A DNA stretch of 64,000 nt from Paenibacillus_S vulneris (GTDB taxonomy: Bacteria; Bacillota; Bacilli; Paenibacillales; NBRC-103111). The stretch covers positions 62,001-126,000 of the forward strand of contig NZ_BAABJG010000026.1 in the NCBI RefSeq assembly GCF_039543185.1, in the 5' to 3' direction. The notes below the pieces were generated by a model. The model worked only from the letters and a program-made list of their open reading frames with translations. It searched no databases and was not told where the DNA came from. Positions 51,160-58,342 of this stretch are shown here, one piece after another (the first letter of the stretch is position 1; every line of letters begins with the position of its first letter). The translations under genes were made by a program, and so were the position numbers.

Positions 51160-53003
51160 TGTGCGTACCCCCTCATTTTGACATGTCCTGCTGCTGCCAC
51201 CTGATTCGCGGCCTGCTGCGGCTCAGGATGTCCTTGTGTATCGTTTGCCGCGATTGGTTCTTCCGATTCATCGGGATGATCGGCGAATTGGATATGGTAC
51301 GTGTCCAGATAAGGACCTTCCTGCTGCATTAATTGTTCATGTGTGCCTCTCTGCACGATACGTCCCTGATCCAGTACGAGGATTTCATCCGCATGACGCA
51401 GCGAAGAGATACGATGGGCAATGATGAATGTCGTCCGGCCTTTCATCACTTCCTGGAAGCCTTGCTGGATCTCATGCTCCGTCTCCATATCCACCGCGCT
51501 CGTGGCGTCATCGAGGATCAAAATTTTTGGATTTTTGAGCAGGGCCCTCGCAATAGCGATCCGCTGCTTCTGCCCGCCGGAAAGTCCCAGTCCGCGTTCA
51601 CCGACAATGGTATCGTAGCCGAGCGGCAGCTCCATAATGAAATCATGGGCCTTTGCCAGCTTGGCGGCGTGTATGATTTGATCCATCGATACATTTTTTA
51701 CGCCATAAGCGATGTTATTACGAATCGTCGACGAGAAGAGGAATGTCTCTTGGAACACGATGGCCATCTGGTCACGCAGGCTTTCCAAGGTAACATCGCG
51801 GATATCCCGTCCGTCCAGCGTTATGCGCCCTTCCTTGACGTTATAAGCACGAAGCAGCAGCTGAATGACCGTTGATTTCCCTGAACCCGTCCCCCCCAGC
51901 AGACCGATAACAGAACCGGCAGGAGCGTCCAGCTCAAAATTTTGCAGCGCCGGCTGTTTATCCGTATAAGCGAACGTTACGTTCTCAAAATGCACATGTC
52001 CGCTTACTTGTTCCGAAGTCAAGGCAATAGCGTTGTCCTTATCCTTCACGTGGACGTATTGGTGCAGGATTTCGAGTATCCGCTCCCCAGCCGCCTTGGA
52101 TTGGGTAAAGTTATTAATATGGAATCCGATTCCCCACATGGGACCAATGATGTACCAAATTAAGCTGAAGCAGGCAACAAGCTCGCCAAGCGAGATTGAA
52201 TGGTTGATGACCATCATGCCGCCGATCCCTAACAGGACGACGACGCTCATATTCGCAAACAGCTCCATCAAAGGAAAGTACTTTGCCCATATTCCCGAAG
52301 TCGTTACGTTGTTAACCTTGTATTCCTCGTTTCGCTCCGAGAACTTGTCGATCTCATGCGGCTCGCGGGCAAACGATTTCACGGTACGAACCCCAGTAAT
52401 ATTTTCCTGAACGGAGGTTGTCATGGAACTCATCGATTTTCGAATCGAACGAAACGCCGGATGAATCTTGCCTTCAAACCGGATCGCGGTAAAAACAAGA
52501 AACGGCATAAAGATCATCGTAACGAGAGTCAGCTTCCAGTTGATCGTCATCATCATAATCGTCCCGAAGGTAAACATCATGAAAACGTTTAAAATTTGCA
52601 CGAAGCCGAATCCGACAAAATCCCTTACCGCTTGCAAATCCGCCGTCAGACGAGACATCAAATCCCCTGTCCGGGCTTTGTCGTAGTACTGAAACGACAA
52701 ATACTGCAGCTTCTTGTACAGCGCATTCCTTAGATTAAATGCGGTCTTGTTCCCTAATTTCCCGCTGCTCATTCCGTGAAGAAATTGAAACAGCGCCTTA
52801 CAGCTTACGACCCCGACAACCAGCAAAGACAAGTACGGCACCACGGAAAAATTTTTCTTCGCAATCACATCGTCAATCAAGTAACGAAGCAGATTCGGAT
52901 AGACCAAACCAAGCGCCGTTGCGGTCATTAATGAGAAGATCGATGCGAACAGATACTTCTTCTCTGACCAGTAAAACTCCTTTAACTGCCTAAAGACTTC
53001 CAT
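51156..53003 (-). CDS. heterodimeric ABC exporter subunit with degenerate Walker B
   Basis: 615 residues. Exporter domain at about 15-320; Walker A 'GGTGSGKST', canonical signature 'LSGGQKQRIAIARALL', but Walker B reads 'ILILDDATSAVDME' with Asp in place of the catalytic Glu. This and the LSMGQ of the partner fall in the same composite site, as in BmrCD, TM287/288 and TmrAB. A 35-residue Ala/Gln-rich tail ends the protein. ATG 53003 with GGAGGGGG upstream is preferred. An attenuator-type leader with an 11-codon ORF precedes it. Confidence 0.92.
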   Translation of the reverse strand: MEVFRQLKEFYWSEKKYLFASIFSLMTATALGLVYPNLLRYLIDDVIAKKNFSVVPYLSLLVVGVVSCKALFQFLHGMSSGKLGNKTAFNLRNALYKKLQYLSFQYYDKARTGDLMSRLTADLQAVRDFVGFGFVQILNVFMMFTFGTIMMMTINWKLTLVTMIFMPFLVFTAIRFEGKIHPAFRSIRKSMSSMTTSVQENITGVRTVKSFAREPHEIDKFSERNEEYKVNNVTTSGIWAKYFPLMELFANMSVVVLLGIGGMMVINHSISLGELVACFSLIWYIIGPMWGIGFHINNFTQSKAAGERILEILHQYVHVKDKDNAIALTSEQVSGHVHFENVTFAYTDKQPALQNFELDAPAGSVIGLLGGTGSGKSTVIQLLLRAYNVKEGRITLDGRDIRDVTLESLRDQMAIVFQETFLFSSTIRNNIAYGVKNVSMDQIIHAAKLAKAHDFIMELPLGYDTIVGERGLGLSGGQKQRIAIARALLKNPKILILDDATSAVDMETEHEIQQGFQEVMKGRTTFIIAHRISSLRHADEILVLDQGRIVQRGTHEQLMQQEGPYLDTYHIQFADHPDESEEPIAANDTQGHPEPQQAANQVAAAGHVKMRGYAQ

Positions 53004-53044
53004 GGTGTCCCCCTCCATTAGCAGCACTAAAGGCCGCTTTAAGC

Positions 53045-53085
53045 AAAAATTGCTTTCGAGGCAGCTAGTTTCTGCGTTCGAAAGC
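53045..53085 (-). terminator. attenuator-type hairpin in the leader of the ABC exporter operon
   Basis: GCTTTCGA (53052-53059) with TCGAAAGC (53078-53085) plus an inner GCAG/CTGC stem (53061-53064 with 53072-53075), followed on the minus strand by AATTTTTGC. It lies between the leader ORF and the exporter start. Its 5' arm can alternatively pair with CGAA just upstream, and its 3' arm with AAGCAA in the following AAGCAATTTTTGCTT, so competing folds are possible. Confidence 0.6.
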
Positions 53086-53108
53086 GTTCGCTTTTTTGAA
53101 TATTATCA

Positions 53109-53144
53109 TCATCCCTGGGGTACAGCAACATCCAATGCTGTCAT
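53109..53144 (-). CDS. putative leader peptide MTALDVAVPQG upstream of the ABC exporter operon
   Basis: 11 codons from ATG 53144, with AAGGAG ending 4 nt upstream, and stop codons TGA, TGA, TAA in a row in frame. It lies between a good promoter (53207-53235) and the intrinsic terminator at 53045-53085. In B. subtilis the bmrB leader peptide controls bmrCD by ribosome-mediated attenuation, and this layout has the same parts. No sequence similarity to BmrB is claimed. Confidence 0.5.
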   Translation of the reverse strand: MTALDVAVPQG

Positions 53145-53206
53145 AAATCTCCTTAACGGGAGAAAATAACGCATTTCCTCACAAAATGCCAGAACAATCC
53201 ACTTAT

Positions 53207-53235
53207 ATCATAGGATTATTGGCATATCTCGCCAA
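53207..53235 (-). promoter_or_regulatory. promoter of the ABC exporter leader transcript
   Basis: TTGGCG (53235-53230), 17-nt spacer, TATGAT (53212-53207). Transcription would begin near 53199, giving a leader of about 195 nt before the ATG at 53003. Confidence 0.55.
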
Positions 53236-53262
53236 ATGAAAACCCTTTCAACAAAACAGGCA

Positions 53263-53294
53263 AAATCGGCTGTCCTGACTTGGACAACCGATTT
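53263..53294 (-). terminator. intrinsic terminator of the dynamin gene
   Basis: AAATCGGCTGTCC (53263-53275) with GGACAACCGATTT (53282-53294), 13 positions with one G-T pair. The tail on the minus strand is GCCTGTTTTG. It lies 46 bp after the stop at 53340. Confidence 0.75.
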
Positions 53295-53339
53295 CTTCCA
53301 CCGCTTTGAAAAAAGATAATGTTTCATTATAACCGTTTT

Positions 53340-56300
53340 TTACCCGAGTATTTGCTGCAGGCTTCCCAGCTTCTGATGCAGCTCGCCGATATCGATTTGC
53401 ATCTCCAAAGCGGCCAATTGGCCTTCAGCATACTCTGTCAGCTCCTGCTGCAGCTGAGCAGACATATCCTTATACCAAGCCCTAAGCTGCTCCTGATAGA
53501 AAAGCTCCAGCCGATCCGATTGCCGCTGCACATAGCCCGTTAACGGATCATTCAACCTGGCTTCAAGCTCGGTACGTAACTTCTGTTTGCCGTCTCCCTC
53601 GAAGAAATGCTTCGCATTCTTATAGAAGCCAGACAGCCACTTCACCGTAATCGCTTCTTGCGCGCCAAATGGCTCGGTTTCTTCCAGCGGCGTGAAGGCA
53701 TGCGGCTCATAAGCCGACGGTTGGAAATCCGCAAGATCCGCTCCGAAGGACTGCATCCACTGTTCTCTCCGCTTCTTGGCGGTTTTGTTGATCGAATTCT
53801 CAACCCGCAAGGTCGTAGCGAGAATTTCCTGGGACAGGTCAAAGGAAATCATGCGCCGCAGATCGTCCCATGCCGCTTGAATCAGACTCTTCACATCCTT
53901 GCCTTCTTCGGCAAAGACGGAAGGATTGAAGGCCAGATTAAACAGCTCTCCGAACCGGAACACTTCACGCTGCTTCACGTAGTAGAGCAGCTCCTCAATT
54001 TCCTTGCGAAGCTCCCGTTCCTCCGGCTCTGTCGAGATTCCTTGCAGGAGCTGCACAGCTTCATTCAACGCTTGACGAATGGCGCGGGCCTTGCTCTGCC
54101 GCTCGGATTCGTCGGATTGGGCACTGACGATCCACTGCTTTAACACATCGGCAGCCCGGTTCAGATCACCATGGCCGGATCGGATCGCAATCTCTGTAAG
54201 CTCTTCGAGCGAGAAACGGACAAAGTCCGTCTCGAACGCTGCGATGCCGGAGGCTTGAATGGTTTCGTCGCTCCGCTGCAGCTTGCCTTCCAAAGCGTAA
54301 TAGCTTGATAAAGGATAAATTCGCGGATGTCGAATTCCGTGCTGCTGCAAATTGCTCTCCACATGAGCAACCACGCCTTCCAGCTCCTCGGCCGACGATG
54401 CAAGATCAGCCGCGTTGACGATAAAGAACATCTTATCCAGCTCAAAGCTATCTTTTACCCGGCCCAGCTGGAGCAAAAATTCCTTATCCGCATGCGAGAA
54501 TGCATGATTATAATAAGTCACGAACAGAATGGCATCCGCGTTCTTGATATAGTTAAAGGCAACGCCCGTATGGCGCGCATTGATGGAATCCGCCCCAGGC
54601 GTATCCACCAGAACAATCCCCTGATCGGTCAAAGGATTGGAATAATACAGCTCAATCAAATCGACAAAGCACGATTTGGATTCATCTGCGGCATAATGGC
54701 CGAATTGCTCGGCATCTACCTTCAGCTCGCCGCCAATGTCCTGCTCTACCGCCGACCAGCCCCGTTCTACGGCCTTCAAGAACGTATAGTGAGGCTTGCC
54801 CTTGGCTGATACCTGATCCGCCGATAAACGATGAATCGCTTTTAACGCGTCCTGAAAATCGGTGGTCGGTATGCCGAGTACTTCCAGAGAATACCGGACA
54901 TCGTCCGTCAGACGCTCCATCGATTTCATCTTGACTTTGGCCGTTCCGTGCGGCCAGCCGTTTTCTGGCTCCGGCGGCATGATTTTGTTAATAGCCGCGG
55001 TGGTCGGATTTGGAGACACCGGCAAAATTCGCTCGCCGATCAGCGCGTTGGCGAACGAGGATTTGCCCGCGCTGAACGCGCCGAACAGCGCGATCGTGAA
55101 GCGGTTGTTCTCAAGCCGCTCCGCCTTCTCCTGCAAGGAGCGGCAGATGCTCTGCAGCTGCGAGAGGCCCGCAAGCTCGCGCGCTCCGTCCGCGAGCTTA
55201 GCCGCAGCCTCGCGCAAGCGGGCGCGATGCCCGCCCTGCGCGAGCGGAGCAGCGCCGGTGCGCGCGTTGCGGTTCGCCGCGGCGGCCACCGCCGCGAGCG
55301 CATCGCTCGCAGCAGCACCGGCATCGCTGGCGGCCTGCGGCGCTGCAGGGGCGCCTGCGGCGACAGCAGCCGCCGGGTCCGGCAGCTGCGGCGCGGAGGC
55401 ATGCAGCGCGGCCAGAGGCGCCTGCAGCTGGGCTGCGTAAGCCTCCTCCGCTGCTGCAAGCCGCTCAAGCTCGCGCAGGCTGCCCAGGCGCCCCTCAAGC
55501 ACGTCGAGCTGTTCCTGCAAGCTCACGACCCTCGGCTTCAGAGCCGCTGCCATATCCTCCGACAGCTCATCTACCAGATCAAACGCGCACTTACGGTATA
55601 GAAGCTTCACCTCGGATGAGATCTGCTTTGAATAATTTAAAGTATAGTCACCGCCGAAGCCGGCCGACTCGTTCACCTGCTCTGCAAGCCATCGCGGTTC
55701 GATCTCCACGTGCAGACGCTCAACGGTTTCTCTCACCTGATCTGCATGCAGCAACGCTGTTGCATCTGCCGCCTTGGATATGGTCTGCTGCAAATGGCGC
55801 TCTATCTGCGTAGCGATCTGATTGGAGAAATCACTGTGGAACGAGTGCAATCTGCGCTCTATTTCCTTTGCCGTTTTCGCGGCACCCGCGAAAAATCCCA
55901 CTTTAAATCCGGGCTTGCGGCTCTGTAAATATTCGTGAGCCAGATCGCGCGTAATCGCAGGCGTAATATTGGCGTTATCCAATATATGCCCAATCTCTTT
56001 GCGCAAGGAAGTCCGTAGCGCTTCCGGCTTCGACTCCGCTTCAGCCAGCTCCTTGCTCAAATCCGCCCATTGCTGCTGCGCATTCCCGGATTCCTCGTCC
56101 GCCGCCAATTGAGCACGCAGCTGCTCCTTGACCGGCTCATTGCGCTCGGCCATCTTGCGGGCATGCTCCGAAGCCAAATGCTTCGCTGATTTTTCCAGGC
56201 TAAGCGCCGATAGGGACTTATGGCTTTCGATCAGCTTGCCAAGAAGCCAATCCAGCTTCCCCCATTCGCTGTGCGGGTGGTTCGGAACCTTAACCGAAGT

Positions 56301-57011
56301 ATATAAAATTCCATCCGGCTGAATGTGCCAATTCGCAAAAGCTTCCTTGACTCCCGCTCTATAAGTCTCGAACGAAAGCTCCTGATCCCTGTGTTTATCT
56401 ACTTGGTTAATCAGCAAATAAAGCGGTTTGCCCCACTCTTTCATTTTCTTCGTGAAGGCGAAGTTAATCTCCGATTGGACGTGGTTATAATCCATCACGT
56501 AGAATACAACATCAGCCAAATGCAGCGCCGACTCCGTAGCCAGCTGGTGCGCATCATCCGTCGAATCGATTCCCGGCGTGTCCAATAAAGCCGCATGCTC
56601 CCCAAGGAACGGAATCGGATAGCGAAGGTTAACCGTTTCAATATCCTCGCCATTTTTGCAGTATGCGGCGAGATCCGCAAGCGGGACCGTTTGCACTTTA
56701 GGCTCGGCATCATCCGCCGCTCTGTGAACGACTCTGGCGCCGGATTCCCCATTGGTAATGGACACAATGTTGGCGCTGGTAGGAATCGGACTTGAAGGAA
56801 GCAGCTGATGTCCGCAAAGCTTATTGATCAAGCTCGATTTGCCCGCCGAGAAATGTCCGCAAAACGCTATATAGAAGCTGCCGCTTTGTGCTTTTTGCAG
56901 CAGCTGTTTGATCTTCTTCCCGTTCTCTGCATCCTTCTCTTTCTCTACCTGCTCAAGCAGTGCACGAATGGTGCTCTCCATCTTATCCCCAACAACCGTC
57001 AAATTGCTCAT
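53340..57011 (-). CDS. two-module bacterial dynamin (DynA-like)
   Basis: 1223 residues, similar in length to B. subtilis DynA (YpbR). Module one: P-loop 'GHFSAGKSS' at 52-60, G3 'LLDTPGIDSTD', G4 'INQVDKHRD'. Module two: P-loop 'GAFSAGKSS' at about 642-650, G3 'LVDTPGADS', G4-like 'VNAADLAS'. Long helices follow each module. DynA tethers and fuses membranes and protects against phage and membrane damage. An Ala-rich linker (residues about 520-610) with extreme GC joins the modules. GGGGAG lies 6 nt before the ATG. Confidence 0.94.
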   Translation of the reverse strand: MSNLTVVGDKMESTIRALLEQVEKEKDAENGKKIKQLLQKAQSGSFYIAFCGHFSAGKSSLINKLCGHQLLPSSPIPTSANIVSITNGESGARVVHRAADDAEPKVQTVPLADLAAYCKNGEDIETVNLRYPIPFLGEHAALLDTPGIDSTDDAHQLATESALHLADVVFYVMDYNHVQSEINFAFTKKMKEWGKPLYLLINQVDKHRDQELSFETYRAGVKEAFANWHIQPDGILYTSVKVPNHPHSEWGKLDWLLGKLIESHKSLSALSLEKSAKHLASEHARKMAERNEPVKEQLRAQLAADEESGNAQQQWADLSKELAEAESKPEALRTSLRKEIGHILDNANITPAITRDLAHEYLQSRKPGFKVGFFAGAAKTAKEIERRLHSFHSDFSNQIATQIERHLQQTISKAADATALLHADQVRETVERLHVEIEPRWLAEQVNESAGFGGDYTLNYSKQISSEVKLLYRKCAFDLVDELSEDMAAALKPRVVSLQEQLDVLEGRLGSLRELERLAAAEEAYAAQLQAPLAALHASAPQLPDPAAAVAAGAPAAPQAASDAGAAASDALAAVAAAANRNARTGAAPLAQGGHRARLREAAAKLADGARELAGLSQLQSICRSLQEKAERLENNRFTIALFGAFSAGKSSFANALIGERILPVSPNPTTAAINKIMPPEPENGWPHGTAKVKMKSMERLTDDVRYSLEVLGIPTTDFQDALKAIHRLSADQVSAKGKPHYTFLKAVERGWSAVEQDIGGELKVDAEQFGHYAADESKSCFVDLIELYYSNPLTDQGIVLVDTPGADSINARHTGVAFNYIKNADAILFVTYYNHAFSHADKEFLLQLGRVKDSFELDKMFFIVNAADLASSAEELEGVVAHVESNLQQHGIRHPRIYPLSSYYALEGKLQRSDETIQASGIAAFETDFVRFSLEELTEIAIRSGHGDLNRAADVLKQWIVSAQSDESERQSKARAIRQALNEAVQLLQGISTEPEERELRKEIEELLYYVKQREVFRFGELFNLAFNPSVFAEEGKDVKSLIQAAWDDLRRMISFDLSQEILATTLRVENSINKTAKKRREQWMQSFGADLADFQPSAYEPHAFTPLEETEPFGAQEAITVKWLSGFYKNAKHFFEGDGKQKLRTELEARLNDPLTGYVQRQSDRLELFYQEQLRAWYKDMSAQLQQELTEYAEGQLAALEMQIDIGELHQKLGSLQQILG

Positions 57012-57120
57012 TCCATTCTCCCCGTATCTCTTTAGTCTACCGTCCTTAATCGCCTTATTTTTTTACAGCATATTTTGCTCCGTGCGATAAGGTTCGTCGT
57101 TCGGCATTCCCCAATCAACA

Positions 57121-57144
57121 AAAAAAACCGAATTTCTTCGGTTT
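57121..57144 (-). terminator. intrinsic terminator of the 90-aa gene
   Basis: AAACCGAA/TTCGGTTT stem with a 4-nt loop, followed on the minus strand by TTTTTTTTG; directly after the stop at 57145. Confidence 0.88.
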
Positions 57145-57417
57145 TTAGTGTACCACACTTTCGTTAACAGGAATAAAAATTTCAAACAAATTGCGATGCT
57201 GCAAAATCGTAATATCTTTATCCTTCACTTTCATCACGACAACTTCCGGCTTTGTTTTCATGCGGTCCAAATAGTTATCAGGAACGTCTCCGGATTCCAT
57301 TACCGTTACGCCTTCCACTTGCTTCTCTTCATTTTCGGCCAATGGCGTTTTCAATATTTCTTCATAGATGTCAGAGAACACTTCGAAATTGCTTGTATAA
57401 ACCGATATGCACTTCAT
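57145..57417 (-). CDS. small conserved hypothetical protein
   Basis: 90 residues. 'MKCISVYTSNFEVFSDIYEEIL', 'VEGVTVMESGDVPDNYLDRM' and 'EVVVMKVKDKDITILQHRNLFEIFIPV' in outline: alternating strands and helices, no membrane segment. It appears to be a small protein common in Paenibacillaceae (from memory). It lies between nth and the dynamin on the same strand, with its own terminator. Function not known. Confidence 0.75.
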   Translation of the reverse strand: MKCISVYTSNFEVFSDIYEEILKTPLAENEEKQVEGVTVMESGDVPDNYLDRMKTKPEVVVMKVKDKDITILQHRNLFEIFIPVNESVVH

Positions 57418-57455
57418 AATAATCCCATCCTTATTGTTTGCTGTGGTAAAGATTG

Positions 57456-58121
57456 CTACTGTATAGGTTTCCTACGACTACCGGATTTCATACGTTTTTT
57501 TCCTTCACGGCATGCATCAGCCAGTGGACAGCTATCGCATTGCGGTTTTTGTGCCTTGCAGTGATATCTTCCGAAAAATATGAGCCTATGATGGGTCAAT
57601 GTCCATTCATCACGCGGAACCAGCTTCATCAGCTTTTTTTCCACTTCAAGAACCGAATCATTCCAATTCGCCATGCCCAGACGCTTAGACACGCGTTCGA
57701 CATGGGTATCAACTGCAATGGCGGGAACACCGAAAGCATTGGATACAACCACATTAGCCGTTTTGCGGCCAACGCCAGGAAGCTCGACCAGCTGCTCGTG
57801 CAGCTCAGGCACTTCACCGCCGTACTTGTCCAATAAAATGGCGCACAACGCCTGAATGTTTTTCGCCTTATTTCGGAACAACCCGATTCTGCGAATATCC
57901 TGCTCCAGCTCTTCTAAGGGAACGGCAAGATAATCCTCGGGCCGCTTGTACTTTTGAAACAAATCAGCAGTCACTTTATTGACGGTTTCATCCGTACATT
58001 GCGCCGACAAGAGTACGGCGATAGTCAGCTCGAATGGATTGGAGTGATTAAGCTCGCAATGGGCATCCGGAAACATCTCGGCGATCGTATCTAGAATGCT
58101 GCGAACCTGCTTTTTGTTCAT
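57456..58121 (-). CDS. nth: endonuclease III
   Basis: 221 residues. The helix-hairpin-helix and catalytic segments are 'LPGVGRKTANVVVSNAFGVPAIAVDTHVERVSKRLG' in outline, with the catalytic Lys after GVGR and the Asp in 'VDTHV'. The [4Fe-4S] ligands are Cys residues in 'CKAQKPQCDSCPLADAC'. It removes oxidised pyrimidines from DNA and nicks the strand. 38 bp separate it from the 90-aa gene. Confidence 0.96.
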   Translation of the reverse strand: MNKKQVRSILDTIAEMFPDAHCELNHSNPFELTIAVLLSAQCTDETVNKVTADLFQKYKRPEDYLAVPLEELEQDIRRIGLFRNKAKNIQALCAILLDKYGGEVPELHEQLVELPGVGRKTANVVVSNAFGVPAIAVDTHVERVSKRLGMANWNDSVLEVEKKLMKLVPRDEWTLTHHRLIFFGRYHCKAQKPQCDSCPLADACREGKKRMKSGSRRKPIQ

Positions 58122-58257
58122 AGTTACAAGCTACCTCTTTCTAGTAGTATAAAATTCAGTTTACCGAAACATGAGAAAGGAATCAATGACTTCATCCGAC
58201 AAAATGCGAACATTTCTAGAAAATTTACAAAAAAATTAGTCAGGAAAACAGAAAAAG

Positions 58258-58299
58258 CCGTCAAAGGGGAGATCATTAAAGGCTTCTCCCCTTTGACGG
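58258..58299 (-). terminator. intrinsic terminator of the SLH protein gene
   Basis: A perfect 15-bp stem (58258-58272 with 58285-58299) followed on the minus strand by CTTTTTCTG; 44 bp after the stop at 58343. Confidence 0.88.
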
Positions 58300-58342
58300 T
58301 GCTCTCTTAAGCTAAGTTCCTTTGTTTCAGCAATAGGTAACC

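Noticed and set aside
54862..55601. Long plus-strand ORFs (up to 217 codons) opposite the dynamin linker
   Set aside because: They come from the very GC-rich Ala codons on the other strand, which suppress stop codons in several frames. The dynamin frame has clear GTPase motifs on both sides.
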